The notes under the pieces are model-generated. The model searched no databases and was not told the origin of the DNA. It worked only from the letters and a program-made list of their open reading frames with translations. From a virus: DNA of 21,790 nucleotides. A program made the position numbers and the translations under genes. The stretch is taken from IMG/VR virus record IMGVR_UViG_3300047462_000728, positions 1-21,790 of that record. One strand, given 5' to 3'. Below, piece by piece: positions 7,183-14,143 of this stretch (position 1 is its first letter; each line of letters opens with the position of its first letter).

Positions 7183-7866
7183 CTACCCCCTCGCCGGCTG
7201 AGCATCCCCGCCCGGCATGGCGAGCCCGATCGGCGGATCGATCTGGTTTCTCCCCCGGCGGTAATAGCTCCGCGCGAAGGCCTGCCGCCCCTCCATCGCG
7301 CCCGCCGCCACGTCCGGCCGCACCTCCGCGCCATATTCGGCGGCGATCACCACCGCCAGCATATTGGGCAGATAATCGATCAGGGGATCGGGAAACTCGA
7401 TGGCGCTGTCCAGCCCCGGGAAATCCGCCTCGATGATCCAGTTGCCCGTATCCCCCCGAAACCAGAACCGCGTGTTCTGCCCCGCCGTAGTGATCGCATA
7501 GTTCGCCGCCGCGCCATTGATCAGCTGGCCGTTGCGGTTGATGACCAGCTGATAGGTCCCCCAGGCAAGGTTCGCGTCCACCACCCCGAACCTTGCCCCC
7601 GACCGGGGATTCAGCGGCGCGGTGAGGGTGAAGGCCGCCCCGCCGGGAATCTGATACTCCCCGCCATTCTCCGCCTGGCCCGTGGCGCCGGTGAGCGAGA
7701 TCGGCCCGAGCCGGGGTCCGATCAGCGTCCCGAACATGGAGCGCTTCAGGCTATTGATCGCCACCAGCGCATCCGCCGCCTCATCCGCCGTGGGATCATC
7801 CCCCGACGCCCAGCAGCCATGCAGCCGCCCAGACCGCTGAATCACCTGACGCACGTTCAGCGACAT
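7183..7866 (-). CDS. P22 gp4-like head-tail connector protein (copy 2)
   Basis: A 227-residue protein. The helical N-terminus (NVRQVIQRSGRLHGCWASGD, DPTADEAADALVAINSLKRS) and C-terminal helices (FPDPLIDYLPNMLAVVIAAEY then MEGRQAFARSYYRRGRNQ) enclose a beta-rich insert (about 60-150). This is the layout of the P22 gp4 tail accessory factor family, which forms the ring under the portal after packaging. P22 gp4 is about 166 residues; the larger size here is common in related phages. It lies before the gp10-like gene in transcription order, matching the 4-10 order of P22, but cassette A and a plus-strand gene now separate them. ATG 7866 has GGAGG about 6 nt upstream. A second gp4-like protein lies at 11492-12151. 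Confidence 0.75.
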   Translation of the reverse strand: MSLNVRQVIQRSGRLHGCWASGDDPTADEAADALVAINSLKRSMFGTLIGPRLGPISLTGATGQAENGGEYQIPGGAAFTLTAPLNPRSGARFGVVDANLAWGTYQLVINRNGQLINGAAANYAITTAGQNTRFWFRGDTGNWIIEADFPGLDSAIEFPDPLIDYLPNMLAVVIAAEYGAEVRPDVAAGAMEGRQAFARSYYRRGRNQIDPPIGLAMPGGDAQPARG

Positions 7867-7909
7867 GGCGGACCTCCAGGAATGTCAGAACAGGCGTGGA
7901 CGCCCGGCC

Positions 7910-9034
7910 TCAGACCGGCGGCGCGAGACCCCAATAGGTAACGAAGGAACGGGCTGCGTTAGCGAGCAAAATCAACGCCATCAGGAGAGTCAGATAATTG
8001 GCACGCCCCCTGACGGTGATCAGGATGAGTGCGAGCTCCAGCAGCGAGGCGAGTAGCCGATTGCCCCACTCAGTAATCTGGATGATGGAGAAGGCGCTGA
8101 CCACCAGAAAAATGCACGCGGAACAGATCAGCGGCAGAGCAAATCGCCCCAGCACCACCGCGTAGGCGTAGCCGAATGCACTGCACCCTTGCGCAGCCTT
8201 CACCAATTGGTGGCCCACACCGAAGGTCAACAAGCCGAGCGTTAGCCAATAAAGCGTCTTGAGAAGGAAGGTTTGCGGCGTGGAATAGACCCCACCCGCC
8301 AAATCCACCGCAAGGCTCTCGAAGGGCTGCGGAAACGCGACGATGACCCCGCCGAGGCTCAGTCCAAACCCGAGGCCAAGTAGCAGAAGAGCGCGCGGCG
8401 TATAGCTCCAAGCCAGGAACTTGCGCGGGATCAGAGTCAAGAACGCCGCGCCTAGCCACACTCCCAGAAAGATTGAGGTGCCGAAATGTGTCAGCGAGGC
8501 CAATACGGCGCCGACGAGGGCCGCGAACGCGGTTCGTGGTCGCCTCACGACTCCTTTGGGCCTCTGAACGTAGAGGCCGATCAAAGGCCACGCCAGAAGG
8601 ACGAACGCGACCCCCTCTCGGATTTGCACGGTGCTTTTTACGATGAGAGTCGCAAAGATCGTGAGCGCCGTGACGGGGGTGAGCCCGCGCGCGAGGTAAG
8701 CCCACCGAGCGGCCACCAAAGTGAAGATTGAAAAGAGAACGGTCCGGAAAGTCTCGTAGCCGTCATATCCGAACGCCCACGCGGCTGCGGAGATCAGCCA
8801 CACGAAACCGGGGTCTCGGCCGTTACGGGAAAGGTAATCGCCGCCCGAATCATACATCAATCGATATGCCGACCAATCGCCGATGCCCGCGAGGCCGTTG
8901 GAGGCCCAGTAGAAGGTCCACATAGCGATGAGCGTCATGCCGGCAGCTAGGAGCTGCCGCGTAGGGACGGTTACCGTGTAGCGAGAGCGGCGCTGGTAGG
9001 CGAAGGACATGCGGGAATGCGTTGCCAGCCCCAA
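7910..9034 (-). CDS. Wzy/EpsG-like polysaccharide polymerase membrane protein
   Basis: About 374 residues with roughly ten hydrophobic segments, e.g. LLAAGMTLIAMWTFYWA, FRTVLFSIFTLVAARWAYLA, VGAVLASLTHFGTSIFLGVW and FALPLICSACIFLVVSAFSI. The N-terminal sequence YRLMYDSGGDYLSRNGRDPG followed by FVWLISAAAWAFGYDGYE resembles EpsG/Wzy-type polymerases, which join O-antigen or exopolysaccharide repeat units at the inner membrane. Lysogenic conversion by a phage-encoded polymerase is known (for example wzy-beta of Pseudomonas phage D3). The gene follows the tail spike by 27 nt, pairing receptor recognition with receptor change. The frame opens at a TTG (9034); ATG 9010 is an alternative. Neither has a clear ribosome-binding site. 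EpsG rather than another membrane family is moderately certain. Confidence 0.7.
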   Translation of the reverse strand: MGLATHSRMSFAYQRRSRYTVTVPTRQLLAAGMTLIAMWTFYWASNGLAGIGDWSAYRLMYDSGGDYLSRNGRDPGFVWLISAAAWAFGYDGYETFRTVLFSIFTLVAARWAYLARGLTPVTALTIFATLIVKSTVQIREGVAFVLLAWPLIGLYVQRPKGVVRRPRTAFAALVGAVLASLTHFGTSIFLGVWLGAAFLTLIPRKFLAWSYTPRALLLLGLGFGLSLGGVIVAFPQPFESLAVDLAGGVYSTPQTFLLKTLYWLTLGLLTFGVGHQLVKAAQGCSAFGYAYAVVLGRFALPLICSACIFLVVSAFSIIQITEWGNRLLASLLELALILITVRGRANYLTLLMALILLANAARSFVTYWGLAPPV

Positions 9035-9061
9035 CAGTGGGTGACAATCCCAGGAGCGCTA

Positions 9062-10972
9062 CTAACAGGGCACCGATGAGGAAATCAGGTCCCCACTAGC
9101 GTCAAAGCACGCATAGGAAGCCGGTGTCCCCGTGACCAGGGTAGACATTCTAAATTGATAGGCTGTTACACCACCGGTGAAGACCCCGCTGCCGTTCGCG
9201 CCCGTCAATGTGATCGTCGTCGAGCCGGAGTGCCTCAACACCATTAGCGCGGTGCCAGAGCTCGGCATCGAAATGTTCCAAGCGTTGGTGGTAAAAGAGT
9301 CCGTATAGCCCCCGATTGGCTGGCCGTTGTTGAAAGCGCAGCCGCCGCCGCCTGTGCCGCAGTCGACGAGATTTGACCCCGCCGCATTGGCAAGCGCGAC
9401 GATCTGGTCTCCATCGGTTGACGGGCGGAAATGCGCGCCCGGCCAAGTCTGCGCCGATCCGAGCGTTAAGGTCCCGCCAGCCGGGATCGTCGCGCCGTTG
9501 GCAAAGGTCGTTGGCGCGTCAATCAGATTATAGGGAGCACCACCGCCAACATTAGCCCCGATGGCGAAGGCGCTCGTCGACAGATCATAGAGATACATGC
9601 CGCCGATCACGTCCGGCACGAACGTGACGCGGGTCCAAGTCGATGGGATTTCGACGACAGGCACGGCGGTCAGAGTGCCGTGCGTGCCGTCATTGTAGGT
9701 CGATGGAAATCCGCCGCCCTGCTCGATGTCACCCGTGAACGTCCAGCCATCGCTGTTGGTCACCGTTTCCGCCGGGATCATGTAGCATCCGGAAGCGCAG
9801 CCTGCCGAGAGCGCGGGAGACACGCCCGTGGACGACGAGGTGACATAAACCGGCGTCATCGTCGCGCTGTTGTATGTTGGCTGAACAGCGCCCCCGAGGA
9901 CGGCGATCTTGTAGGCGTAATTGCCGATATACTGTCCGACGTCGACATTTTTGAAAGTTAGCGTCGTGACGGCGTTGGAGCTCGACGCGCCTTCCAGGTC
10001 GATGAGGTGGGCCTGAGAGTCGTTGACGCTCGACGTGTAAGCCCCCGCATTGAACAGCCACCCCCGCTTGTTCACCCCCCCATTGATGACCCTGACTCGC
10101 TCATAGGAGACGTCAAAGGCCTGGACCTGCTTGATCGCGCTCGTGGTGGAGGCGTCGGTCATGTTCGTCATGTCGAAGACGATATCGTGCAGGCCGATCC
10201 CCATGATCCAGGTGCTGATCGGCGTGCCGTCGATCACCAGGGCCGTGGTCACCGCGCTGGTGGGCTGGATCACCGTGCGGCAGGCCCCGGCCCCCGTGCT
10301 GGAGCCCGCGCCCGATCCCCGCACCTGCTGGCCGTTATTGGCGGCCGTCTCCATGGTCAGGGTCGCCGTGGTCTTATAGGTCCCGCAGGGAATGGTTCCG
10401 GGCGATCCGGCGTTCAGCCAGGATTGCAGGGCGCTGGTGCTGTCCGCCGCGCCCGTCGGGTCCGCGCCGATGGGGCCGCCCGTCACATAGGTGAGAAGCT
10501 GCGCGCCCGTGCAGCCGTTGAGGACGGTCGAGGGCAGACACGGAAACACCGTGCCGGCGCTGATCGGCGGCGAGCCCGAGGCGCTGGGCAGGGACCCATA
10601 GTTCTGGAAGGCGAAACTGCCGAACGCCGTCCCGTTGCTCTTGGTCACCGTCAGGGCGCCGGAGCTGGAGAGCGTCCCGTCGCCGGAGACCGTCACCCCG
10701 GCGAAGGCGCCGCCGGAATTGATCTGAACCTGGCCGCTCGTGCCGGCCGCGGCGAAGTTGCTCTGCACATAGCTCAGCAGCGCGCTGGCCTGGACGCCCT
10801 GCACGGTGGAAGACCCCGCCGGCTGATCGACGATCACGTCCGTCGGCTGCACCGCGCCGCGCGGGGGGAGGCCGACGGGCGGCTGGTTCTGGGCATAGGC
10901 CTGCTGAGTCGGGCAGGAGGCGACCGACAGGGCGAGCGCCAGGCCCAGGGCCCGGCGAAGACGCGGGATCAT
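9062..10972 (-). CDS. Tail spike with pectate-lyase-type beta-helix and N-terminal signal-like sequence
   Basis: A 636-residue protein. Residues 1-28 look like an export signal (MIPRLRR, hydrophobic ALGLALALSVA, then C20 or AYA-Q at 27/28). Next come low-complexity fibre-like segments (residues 75-125, GDGTLSSSGALTVTKSNGTA). At about 165-188, GGPIGADPTGAADSTSAL is the classic entry motif of pectate-lyase-3/tailspike beta-helices. The remainder is Thr/Ser/Asn/Gly-rich and beta-strand-rich, with a C-terminal domain ending YACFDASGDLISSSVPC. Such spikes are trimeric and bind or cut surface polysaccharide. ATG 10972 has CGGAG about 8 nt upstream. The next gene is a polysaccharide polymerase-like protein. 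A secretion signal on a virion protein is unusual. The catalytic residues cannot be named. Confidence 0.8.
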   Translation of the reverse strand: MIPRLRRALGLALALSVASCPTQQAYAQNQPPVGLPPRGAVQPTDVIVDQPAGSSTVQGVQASALLSYVQSNFAAAGTSGQVQINSGGAFAGVTVSGDGTLSSSGALTVTKSNGTAFGSFAFQNYGSLPSASGSPPISAGTVFPCLPSTVLNGCTGAQLLTYVTGGPIGADPTGAADSTSALQSWLNAGSPGTIPCGTYKTTATLTMETAANNGQQVRGSGAGSSTGAGACRTVIQPTSAVTTALVIDGTPISTWIMGIGLHDIVFDMTNMTDASTTSAIKQVQAFDVSYERVRVINGGVNKRGWLFNAGAYTSSVNDSQAHLIDLEGASSSNAVTTLTFKNVDVGQYIGNYAYKIAVLGGAVQPTYNSATMTPVYVTSSSTGVSPALSAGCASGCYMIPAETVTNSDGWTFTGDIEQGGGFPSTYNDGTHGTLTAVPVVEIPSTWTRVTFVPDVIGGMYLYDLSTSAFAIGANVGGGAPYNLIDAPTTFANGATIPAGGTLTLGSAQTWPGAHFRPSTDGDQIVALANAAGSNLVDCGTGGGGCAFNNGQPIGGYTDSFTTNAWNISMPSSGTALMVLRHSGSTTITLTGANGSGVFTGGVTAYQFRMSTLVTGTPASYACFDASGDLISSSVPC

Positions 10973-10990
10973 GAAATAGCTCCGCTCATG

Positions 10991-11236
10991 TCAGGGGCCG
11001 ATGTCGAGCTCATCGCCGTCGCCATCGATGGCGAGGTCGATCTCGGCGGTGGGGTCATAGGCGCCATGGCCGCGCCAGGAGACGCCGGGGGCGATGGCGA
11101 GAAGATCGCCGGCGGGGTCGATCTCAAGGCTGTCGCCCGCGCCATCGATCAGGAGGCTCGGCGGGGCGTTAGGATCGACCGCCCGCTGGCCCTCCCAGAC
11201 GAGGGCCGGGCGGACGCGCAGAACGGGCGGGGCCAT
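10991..11236 (-). CDS. Small acidic phage protein, function unknown
   Basis: An 81-residue protein. After LRVRPALVWEGQRAVDPN it is acidic, with two related parts: LLIDGAGDSLEIDPAGDLLAI and DLAIDGDGDELDIGP, a loose internal duplication of an (L/A)IDGxGDxL(E/D)I unit. The Asp/Gly spacing might suit metal binding, but no established calcium loop is present. ATG 11236 follows the upstream stop by 9 nt, and the tail spike start follows 18 nt after its own stop, so all three are probably one transcript. I do not recognise a family. It may be a virion structural or chaperone protein tied to the spike. Confidence 0.6.
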   Translation of the reverse strand: MAPPVLRVRPALVWEGQRAVDPNAPPSLLIDGAGDSLEIDPAGDLLAIAPGVSWRGHGAYDPTAEIDLAIDGDGDELDIGP

Positions 11237-11245
11237 GGCCGGGCC

Positions 11246-11479
11246 CTATTCGACGAAGCCGACGATGTTGCTCGCCGTCGTCCCCGTGGCCTTGATCTTG
11301 TTGATCTGCAGGGCGATGAACTGTCCGGCCGGAACATTGGCGAAGGTGGTGGTGGTTCCCAGGGAATCCACCACGGTCACATTGCCCGCCCCGCCCACAT
11401 AGAAGCCGATCAGCAGGCGCGTGGCCGTATCCGACGGCGTGATCGCCATGGCGCCGCGGGGCGTGTCATTGGTGCGCAT
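11246..11479 (-). CDS. Spike-base-like protein (RCAP_Rcc01079-type)
   Basis: A 77-residue protein. The sequence runs DTPRGAMAITPSDTATRLLI, then GFYVGGAGNVTVVDSLGTTT, FANVPAGQFIALQINKIKAT and GTTASNIVGFVE. The VTPSD...YVGxAGNVxV...TF.NVPAG...P...v..VxATGTTAxxIV layout is the one I know from the small spike-base protein of the Rhodobacter gene transfer agent (Rcc01079) and related phage proteins, where it forms the base for head spikes. Here it lies two genes upstream of the tail spike and could anchor it or another surface fibre. ATG 11479 has AGGGAG about 8 nt upstream. Confidence 0.72.
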   Translation of the reverse strand: MRTNDTPRGAMAITPSDTATRLLIGFYVGGAGNVTVVDSLGTTTTFANVPAGQFIALQINKIKATGTTASNIVGFVE

Positions 11480-11491
11480 GGATGCGGCTCC

Positions 11492-12151
11492 CTAGAAGTA
11501 TTGGGCCCGCGTCGGGGCGTGACGGTTCCCGGTGCGGGTGAACATCTGCTCCCGCGCGTGGGTGAGGCGGGCCTTCTGCGCCGGGGTCACTTCGCCCGAG
11601 GCCCCCAGCACATCGGCCAGACGTTCGGCCAGGAGCGCCGCGAAGGCGCCCTGCAGGCGCTGGTTGAAGGGCAGTTCGCTATCGACGGTGAGCGCCAGGG
11701 CCGGAACCCAGGCATTGGTGTCCTCGCGGTAGAAATAGAGCCCCTGCCGCGTCCCCACGATCTCGATCCGCGCCCCGTCCGTGGGTGGGCGCCAGGCGAC
11801 ATAATCCGCGGGGTTCAGCGAGCCCTGCACCGGATTGGCGGCGGCGGCGCGGGCGCTGGGATTGAAACCGTAATCATACGGGTCATAGCTTCCGCTCATG
11901 GCCACGGTGTTGGGCAGAATGACCTCCACATCCGCCCCGGCCTGGACCCGCAGCCGCTGGTTCTCCCCCGGCGTCCAATTGGCGCTGATATCCAACGTCA
12001 GCAGCGGCCCCCGCGCCTCATGGATCTCCAACACCAGGGCCTGAGCGGCCTCCAGCCCGACGCTCAGCTCCTCGGCCGTGGCCTCATCCCCGGGCGAGGC
12101 GGCCCTCAGCAGACGCAGGGCCTGCGTGATGGCCGCCCGGACGGTGGACAT
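11492..12151 (-). CDS. P22 gp4-like head-tail connector protein (copy 1)
   Basis: A 219-residue protein. The start at ATG 12151 (MSTVRAAITQALRLLRAASP) is favoured by AAAGGA about 8 nt upstream over the in-frame ATG at 12169. Helical ends (ATAEELSVGLEAAQALVLEI; FNQRLQGAFAALLAERLADV; KARLTHAREQMFTRTG) enclose a beta-rich insert (about residues 50-150). It shares this plan with the protein at 7183-7866, but sequence identity looks low. The gp4 family binds the portal after packaging and provides the seat for gp10 and the tail. Position just downstream of head and lysis genes fits the P22 order. Which of the two copies is the true connector cannot be told here. Confidence 0.65.
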   Translation of the reverse strand: MSTVRAAITQALRLLRAASPGDEATAEELSVGLEAAQALVLEIHEARGPLLTLDISANWTPGENQRLRVQAGADVEVILPNTVAMSGSYDPYDYGFNPSARAAAANPVQGSLNPADYVAWRPPTDGARIEIVGTRQGLYFYREDTNAWVPALALTVDSELPFNQRLQGAFAALLAERLADVLGASGEVTPAQKARLTHAREQMFTRTGNRHAPTRAQYF

Positions 12152-12195
12152 TCGCTGCTGTCCTTTCACGCGGGGCCCGCGACCCCGCGAGGGAG

Positions 12196-12447
12196 TCAGG
12201 GCGAGGCGCCTTTACGGCGAGTGTTGCGAGGTGCGCGGGCGTTCATCGGTTGGAGCGCAAGGCGAAACGCAGCCACAACAGCCGCGACAACACCTCCGCC
12301 GAGAGCCAGCGCGCCGCACCACCCCGTGAAATCATGAAATGGCGGCTTTACCGTCGCGAGGTTTTCGAGGACATAGAAGCCGAAGAAACCCACCGTGAGC
12401 GGGCCGACCGTCCGTCCTCCGTGTCTTAAAAGCGCGACCGGGTCCAT
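12196..12447 (-). CDS. Small membrane protein, fifth gene of cassette B
   Basis: An 83-residue protein starting MDPVALLRHGG. Two hydrophobic segments are visible, VGPLTVGFFGFYVLENLATV (about 14-33) and CGALALGGGVVAAVVAAFRL (about 44-65), followed by a basic tail (RAPRNTRRKG) that should stay in the cytoplasm. The ATG at 12447 is used because the TAG stop of the upstream gene runs into GGGG 5-6 nt ahead of it; a TTG at 12477 is the alternative. It sits 7 nt after the previous stop, so it is translated with it. I do not recognise a family. Being the last gene in a toxin-antitoxin-like operon, it might be a membrane component of that system or a separate phage membrane protein. Confidence 0.55.
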   Translation of the reverse strand: MDPVALLRHGGRTVGPLTVGFFGFYVLENLATVKPPFHDFTGWCGALALGGGVVAAVVAAFRLALQPMNARAPRNTRRKGASP

Positions 12448-12454
12448 GAGACCC

Positions 12455-12820
12455 CTAATCGCGGTGACGGCGATCAAGCACCTTCAACAGACCCCACCAG
12501 AGGCCAAACCCCACTGGGACAACAAGCTCGGTCAAAGGCGTGGGTCGCATGGCGACGCCGATCACGCCGCCTAGGATAAGCAGCACAACAAGCCATGCCC
12601 CGATTTTCGCCCAGAGCGGGGTATCAGTTACGGGAACGGCGTGAGGCATGGTGTTCCGTTGAATCTCCTCCATGCGAAAGGCGTAGGCGGGAGCTTTGAG
12701 GCTATCGAAGGGTGCGGCCACCGACGTCGAGATCCGGTTGCGCAGATATGCGCCCTCTTGCCGCAGCGCAGCACGATTAGTGACGAACGCGAATGTGTGA
12801 TCCGGGTGTGAGAGCGTCAT
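12455..12820 (-). CDS. Small membrane protein, fourth gene of cassette B
   Basis: A 121-residue protein. The first ~60 residues are soluble and Arg-rich (RAALRQEGAYLRNRISTSVA). Two membrane segments follow, WAKIGAWLVVLLILGGVIGV (about 69-90) and LTELVVPVGFGLWWGLLKVL (about 95-115), and the protein ends RRHRD. The ATG lies 1 nt after the TGA of the upstream gene (TGAG-ATG), a tight coupling. No family recognised. The soluble domain plus membrane hairpin could be an effector or sensor part of the cassette; there is no motif to prove it. Confidence 0.6.
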   Translation of the reverse strand: MTLSHPDHTFAFVTNRAALRQEGAYLRNRISTSVAAPFDSLKAPAYAFRMEEIQRNTMPHAVPVTDTPLWAKIGAWLVVLLILGGVIGVAMRPTPLTELVVPVGFGLWWGLLKVLDRRHRD

Positions 12821-12821
12821 C

Positions 12822-13115
12822 TCATATTCCCTGACCGACGGAGGCGCGTGCCGCCTCCCAGTCTTCGTCGGTAATGACTTTCGCCTTTATCAGATCGCTC
12901 ACAACCTGATCGAGGAAGGCGGCTGCTTGTACAAAGCTCTCAGTCGGCATGACGATCTGCGCCACCTGGGCCGCCTTCATCGGCTCCGAGGACGGAATGA
13001 GCGCGCTGAACTGCAACCGACAGAACGCCGGTCCAGGCAAAACGCCCGTAAGGCCATCCGCGAACAGAACCTGGAGCGCGGGTCGGCCGGCTTCCGTCAT
13101 CGGCTCGTCTGTCAT
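12822..13115 (-). CDS. Third gene of cassette B, unknown (possibly DUF3467-like fold)
   Basis: A 97-residue protein from ATG 13115 (MTDEPMTEAGRPALQ), with AAGGG about 7 nt upstream. A longer version from ATG 13142 adds MRKTLQGRS and is possible. The core reads LQVLFADGLTGVLPGPAFCR, LQFSALIPSSEP, then QVAQIVMPTESFVQAAAFLD and a C-terminal helix. The plan (two strand pairs, an IV.P...F turn, long helix) is reminiscent of DUF3467-type proteins, but that is only a shape impression. It begins 75 nt after the XRE gene stop and is coupled to two membrane genes. By position it corresponds to the DUF6941-like third gene of cassette A, with no obvious sequence similarity. Confidence 0.55.
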   Translation of the reverse strand: MTDEPMTEAGRPALQVLFADGLTGVLPGPAFCRLQFSALIPSSEPMKAAQVAQIVMPTESFVQAAAFLDQVVSDLIKAKVITDEDWEAARASVGQGI

Positions 13116-13190
13116 TGACCGCCCTTGGAGTGTCTTTCGCATCTACACCTATGGCCGCCCCGACAGCAATCAAGCTGTCCACCGTAGCGC

Positions 13191-13544
13191 TTAGGCCACG
13201 CCGCGGGAGGCGATGCTGGCGGCGGGTGTGGCCGGCGCGGCTTCGATCTCAAGCGGCGTATTCCGCCCCGCCTGAACCACAGGGCGTCTAAGCTCGAAAT
13301 GCGGCTCGAAGCCCATCACCGCGCTGAGTTCGGCGACGCGGCCAAGAGACATGTCACGAACGCCACGCAACTCCCGGCTGACGACGGAGCGGTGGACGCC
13401 CAAAGCCTCCGCGATCGCGGTCTGGGTGAGACCGCGGCTCTTGCCTTCTTCCGCCAGGGCCCGCTGAAGTGCGTGGCGAATACCCACGACAAACCGCGCG
13501 GCGGCGCGCCTATGGGGCGTAAGCGAGGTTCGAAACGACGGCAT
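13191..13544 (-). CDS. XRE-family HTH protein, probable antitoxin (cassette B)
   Basis: A 117-residue protein. The HTH is clear at about residues 39-61 (GLTQTAIAEALGVHRSVVSR), with MSLGRVAELSAVMGFEPHFE completing the five-helix XRE fold. The Ala/Pro-rich C-terminus is likely flexible. Basic residues near the start (TPHRRAAARFVVG) precede the domain. It overlaps the HigB-like gene by 35 nt, exactly as in cassette A, and has GGGAGAAG about 9 nt before ATG 13544. It is expected to neutralise the upstream product and repress the operon, by analogy with HigA-type antitoxins; this is inference from gene order and domain. Confidence 0.75.
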   Translation of the reverse strand: MPSFRTSLTPHRRAAARFVVGIRHALQRALAEEGKSRGLTQTAIAEALGVHRSVVSRELRGVRDMSLGRVAELSAVMGFEPHFELRRPVVQAGRNTPLEIEAAPATPAASIASRGVA

Positions 13545-14007
13545 CCGGATCTTCTCCCATCACGACATTCGGTTCGTCCAAATCCAGCGCCTCCCTGAAG
13601 CGCACGGTCTCAGCGACAAGGCCGCGATACAAATCGTGGTCCTTCACATGCTTGGCCGTGTGCCCGGAGACCGCGATGAACCAATCCTTCAAAACGAACC
13701 ATCCAAAGAGGCGTAAATCCAGCATCCTGAGCTCCCAGACTCCGTCTCCCACGGGCCGCAGCGGATGGAGGTCCTTGGGATAGACCAGCGGCGCACCCGA
13801 ACAATAGGTCGCCATGAACGCATCGAATTCTTCCTCAGGCGAAAGCTCCTTGTCCCAATCCGAGATCAGTCCGGGCAATGTCGTCTGGACCCATCGCGCG
13901 AAACGCTCGGACGCAAGGAGGACACGATGCTCAAGCTCGCGACCGCCAAGGTCGGGATCGTAGCGTTTGAGAACCCCTCTCGCCTCAAGTTGCGCGATTG
14001 TTGCCAT
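13510..14007 (-). CDS. HigB/RelE-like putative toxin (cassette B)
   Basis: A 165-residue protein starting MATIAQLEARG. The C-terminal half has VWELRMLDLRLFGWFVLKDW then FIAVSGHTAKHV (residues 90-121), a strand run typical of phage-derived Gp49/HigB-like proteins. Similar strands occur in the cassette A toxin (VWDIR...GIRLLGHF...FVAL). A helix rich in charged residues follows (DHDLYRGLVAETVRFREALD). The N-terminal ~85 residues have no recognised match and may be an added domain. The ATG lacks a ribosome-binding site, and GTTGACTTGA directly abuts it, as in cassette A. Toxin activity is inferred from the overlapping XRE gene and the fold pattern. Confidence 0.6.
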   Translation of the reverse strand: MATIAQLEARGVLKRYDPDLGGRELEHRVLLASERFARWVQTTLPGLISDWDKELSPEEEFDAFMATYCSGAPLVYPKDLHPLRPVGDGVWELRMLDLRLFGWFVLKDWFIAVSGHTAKHVKDHDLYRGLVAETVRFREALDLDEPNVVMGEDPDAVVSNLAYAP

Positions 14008-14099
14008 TCAAGTCAACATCCGTTTGAGGCGTCAAGGCCGTCCGGGTCATGCCGGGCGCCATCGGCATATTTCCCCGGAGCGGAACAAAACGTCAACAT
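14008..14099 (-). promoter_or_regulatory. Cassette B upstream region with repeated GTCAACAT
   Basis: On the plus strand, gtcaacat occurs at 14012-14019 and again at 14092-14099. The first, read on the minus strand as ATGTTGAC, directly precedes the toxin ATG. A further TTGACG lies about 29 nt before the start on the minus strand. These are candidate operator half-sites or promoter elements for a leaderless mRNA. No experiment or consensus supports a firm assignment. Confidence 0.35.
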
Positions 14100-14143
14100 T
14101 TCTCTAGCGGCACAACGGGCCCGCCGGACGCCAGAACATCCGC

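Noticed and set aside
10007-12337. A 776-codon plus-strand open frame opposite the spike, spike-base and connector genes.
   Set aside because: Its product is an unstructured Gly/Arg/His/Asp mixture typical of the antisense of GC-rich genes, and it runs across several well-supported minus-strand genes.
14008-14040. LexA or CtrA binding site before cassette B.
   Set aside because: The sequences do not match the GTTC-N7-GTTC or TTAA-N7-TTAA layouts.
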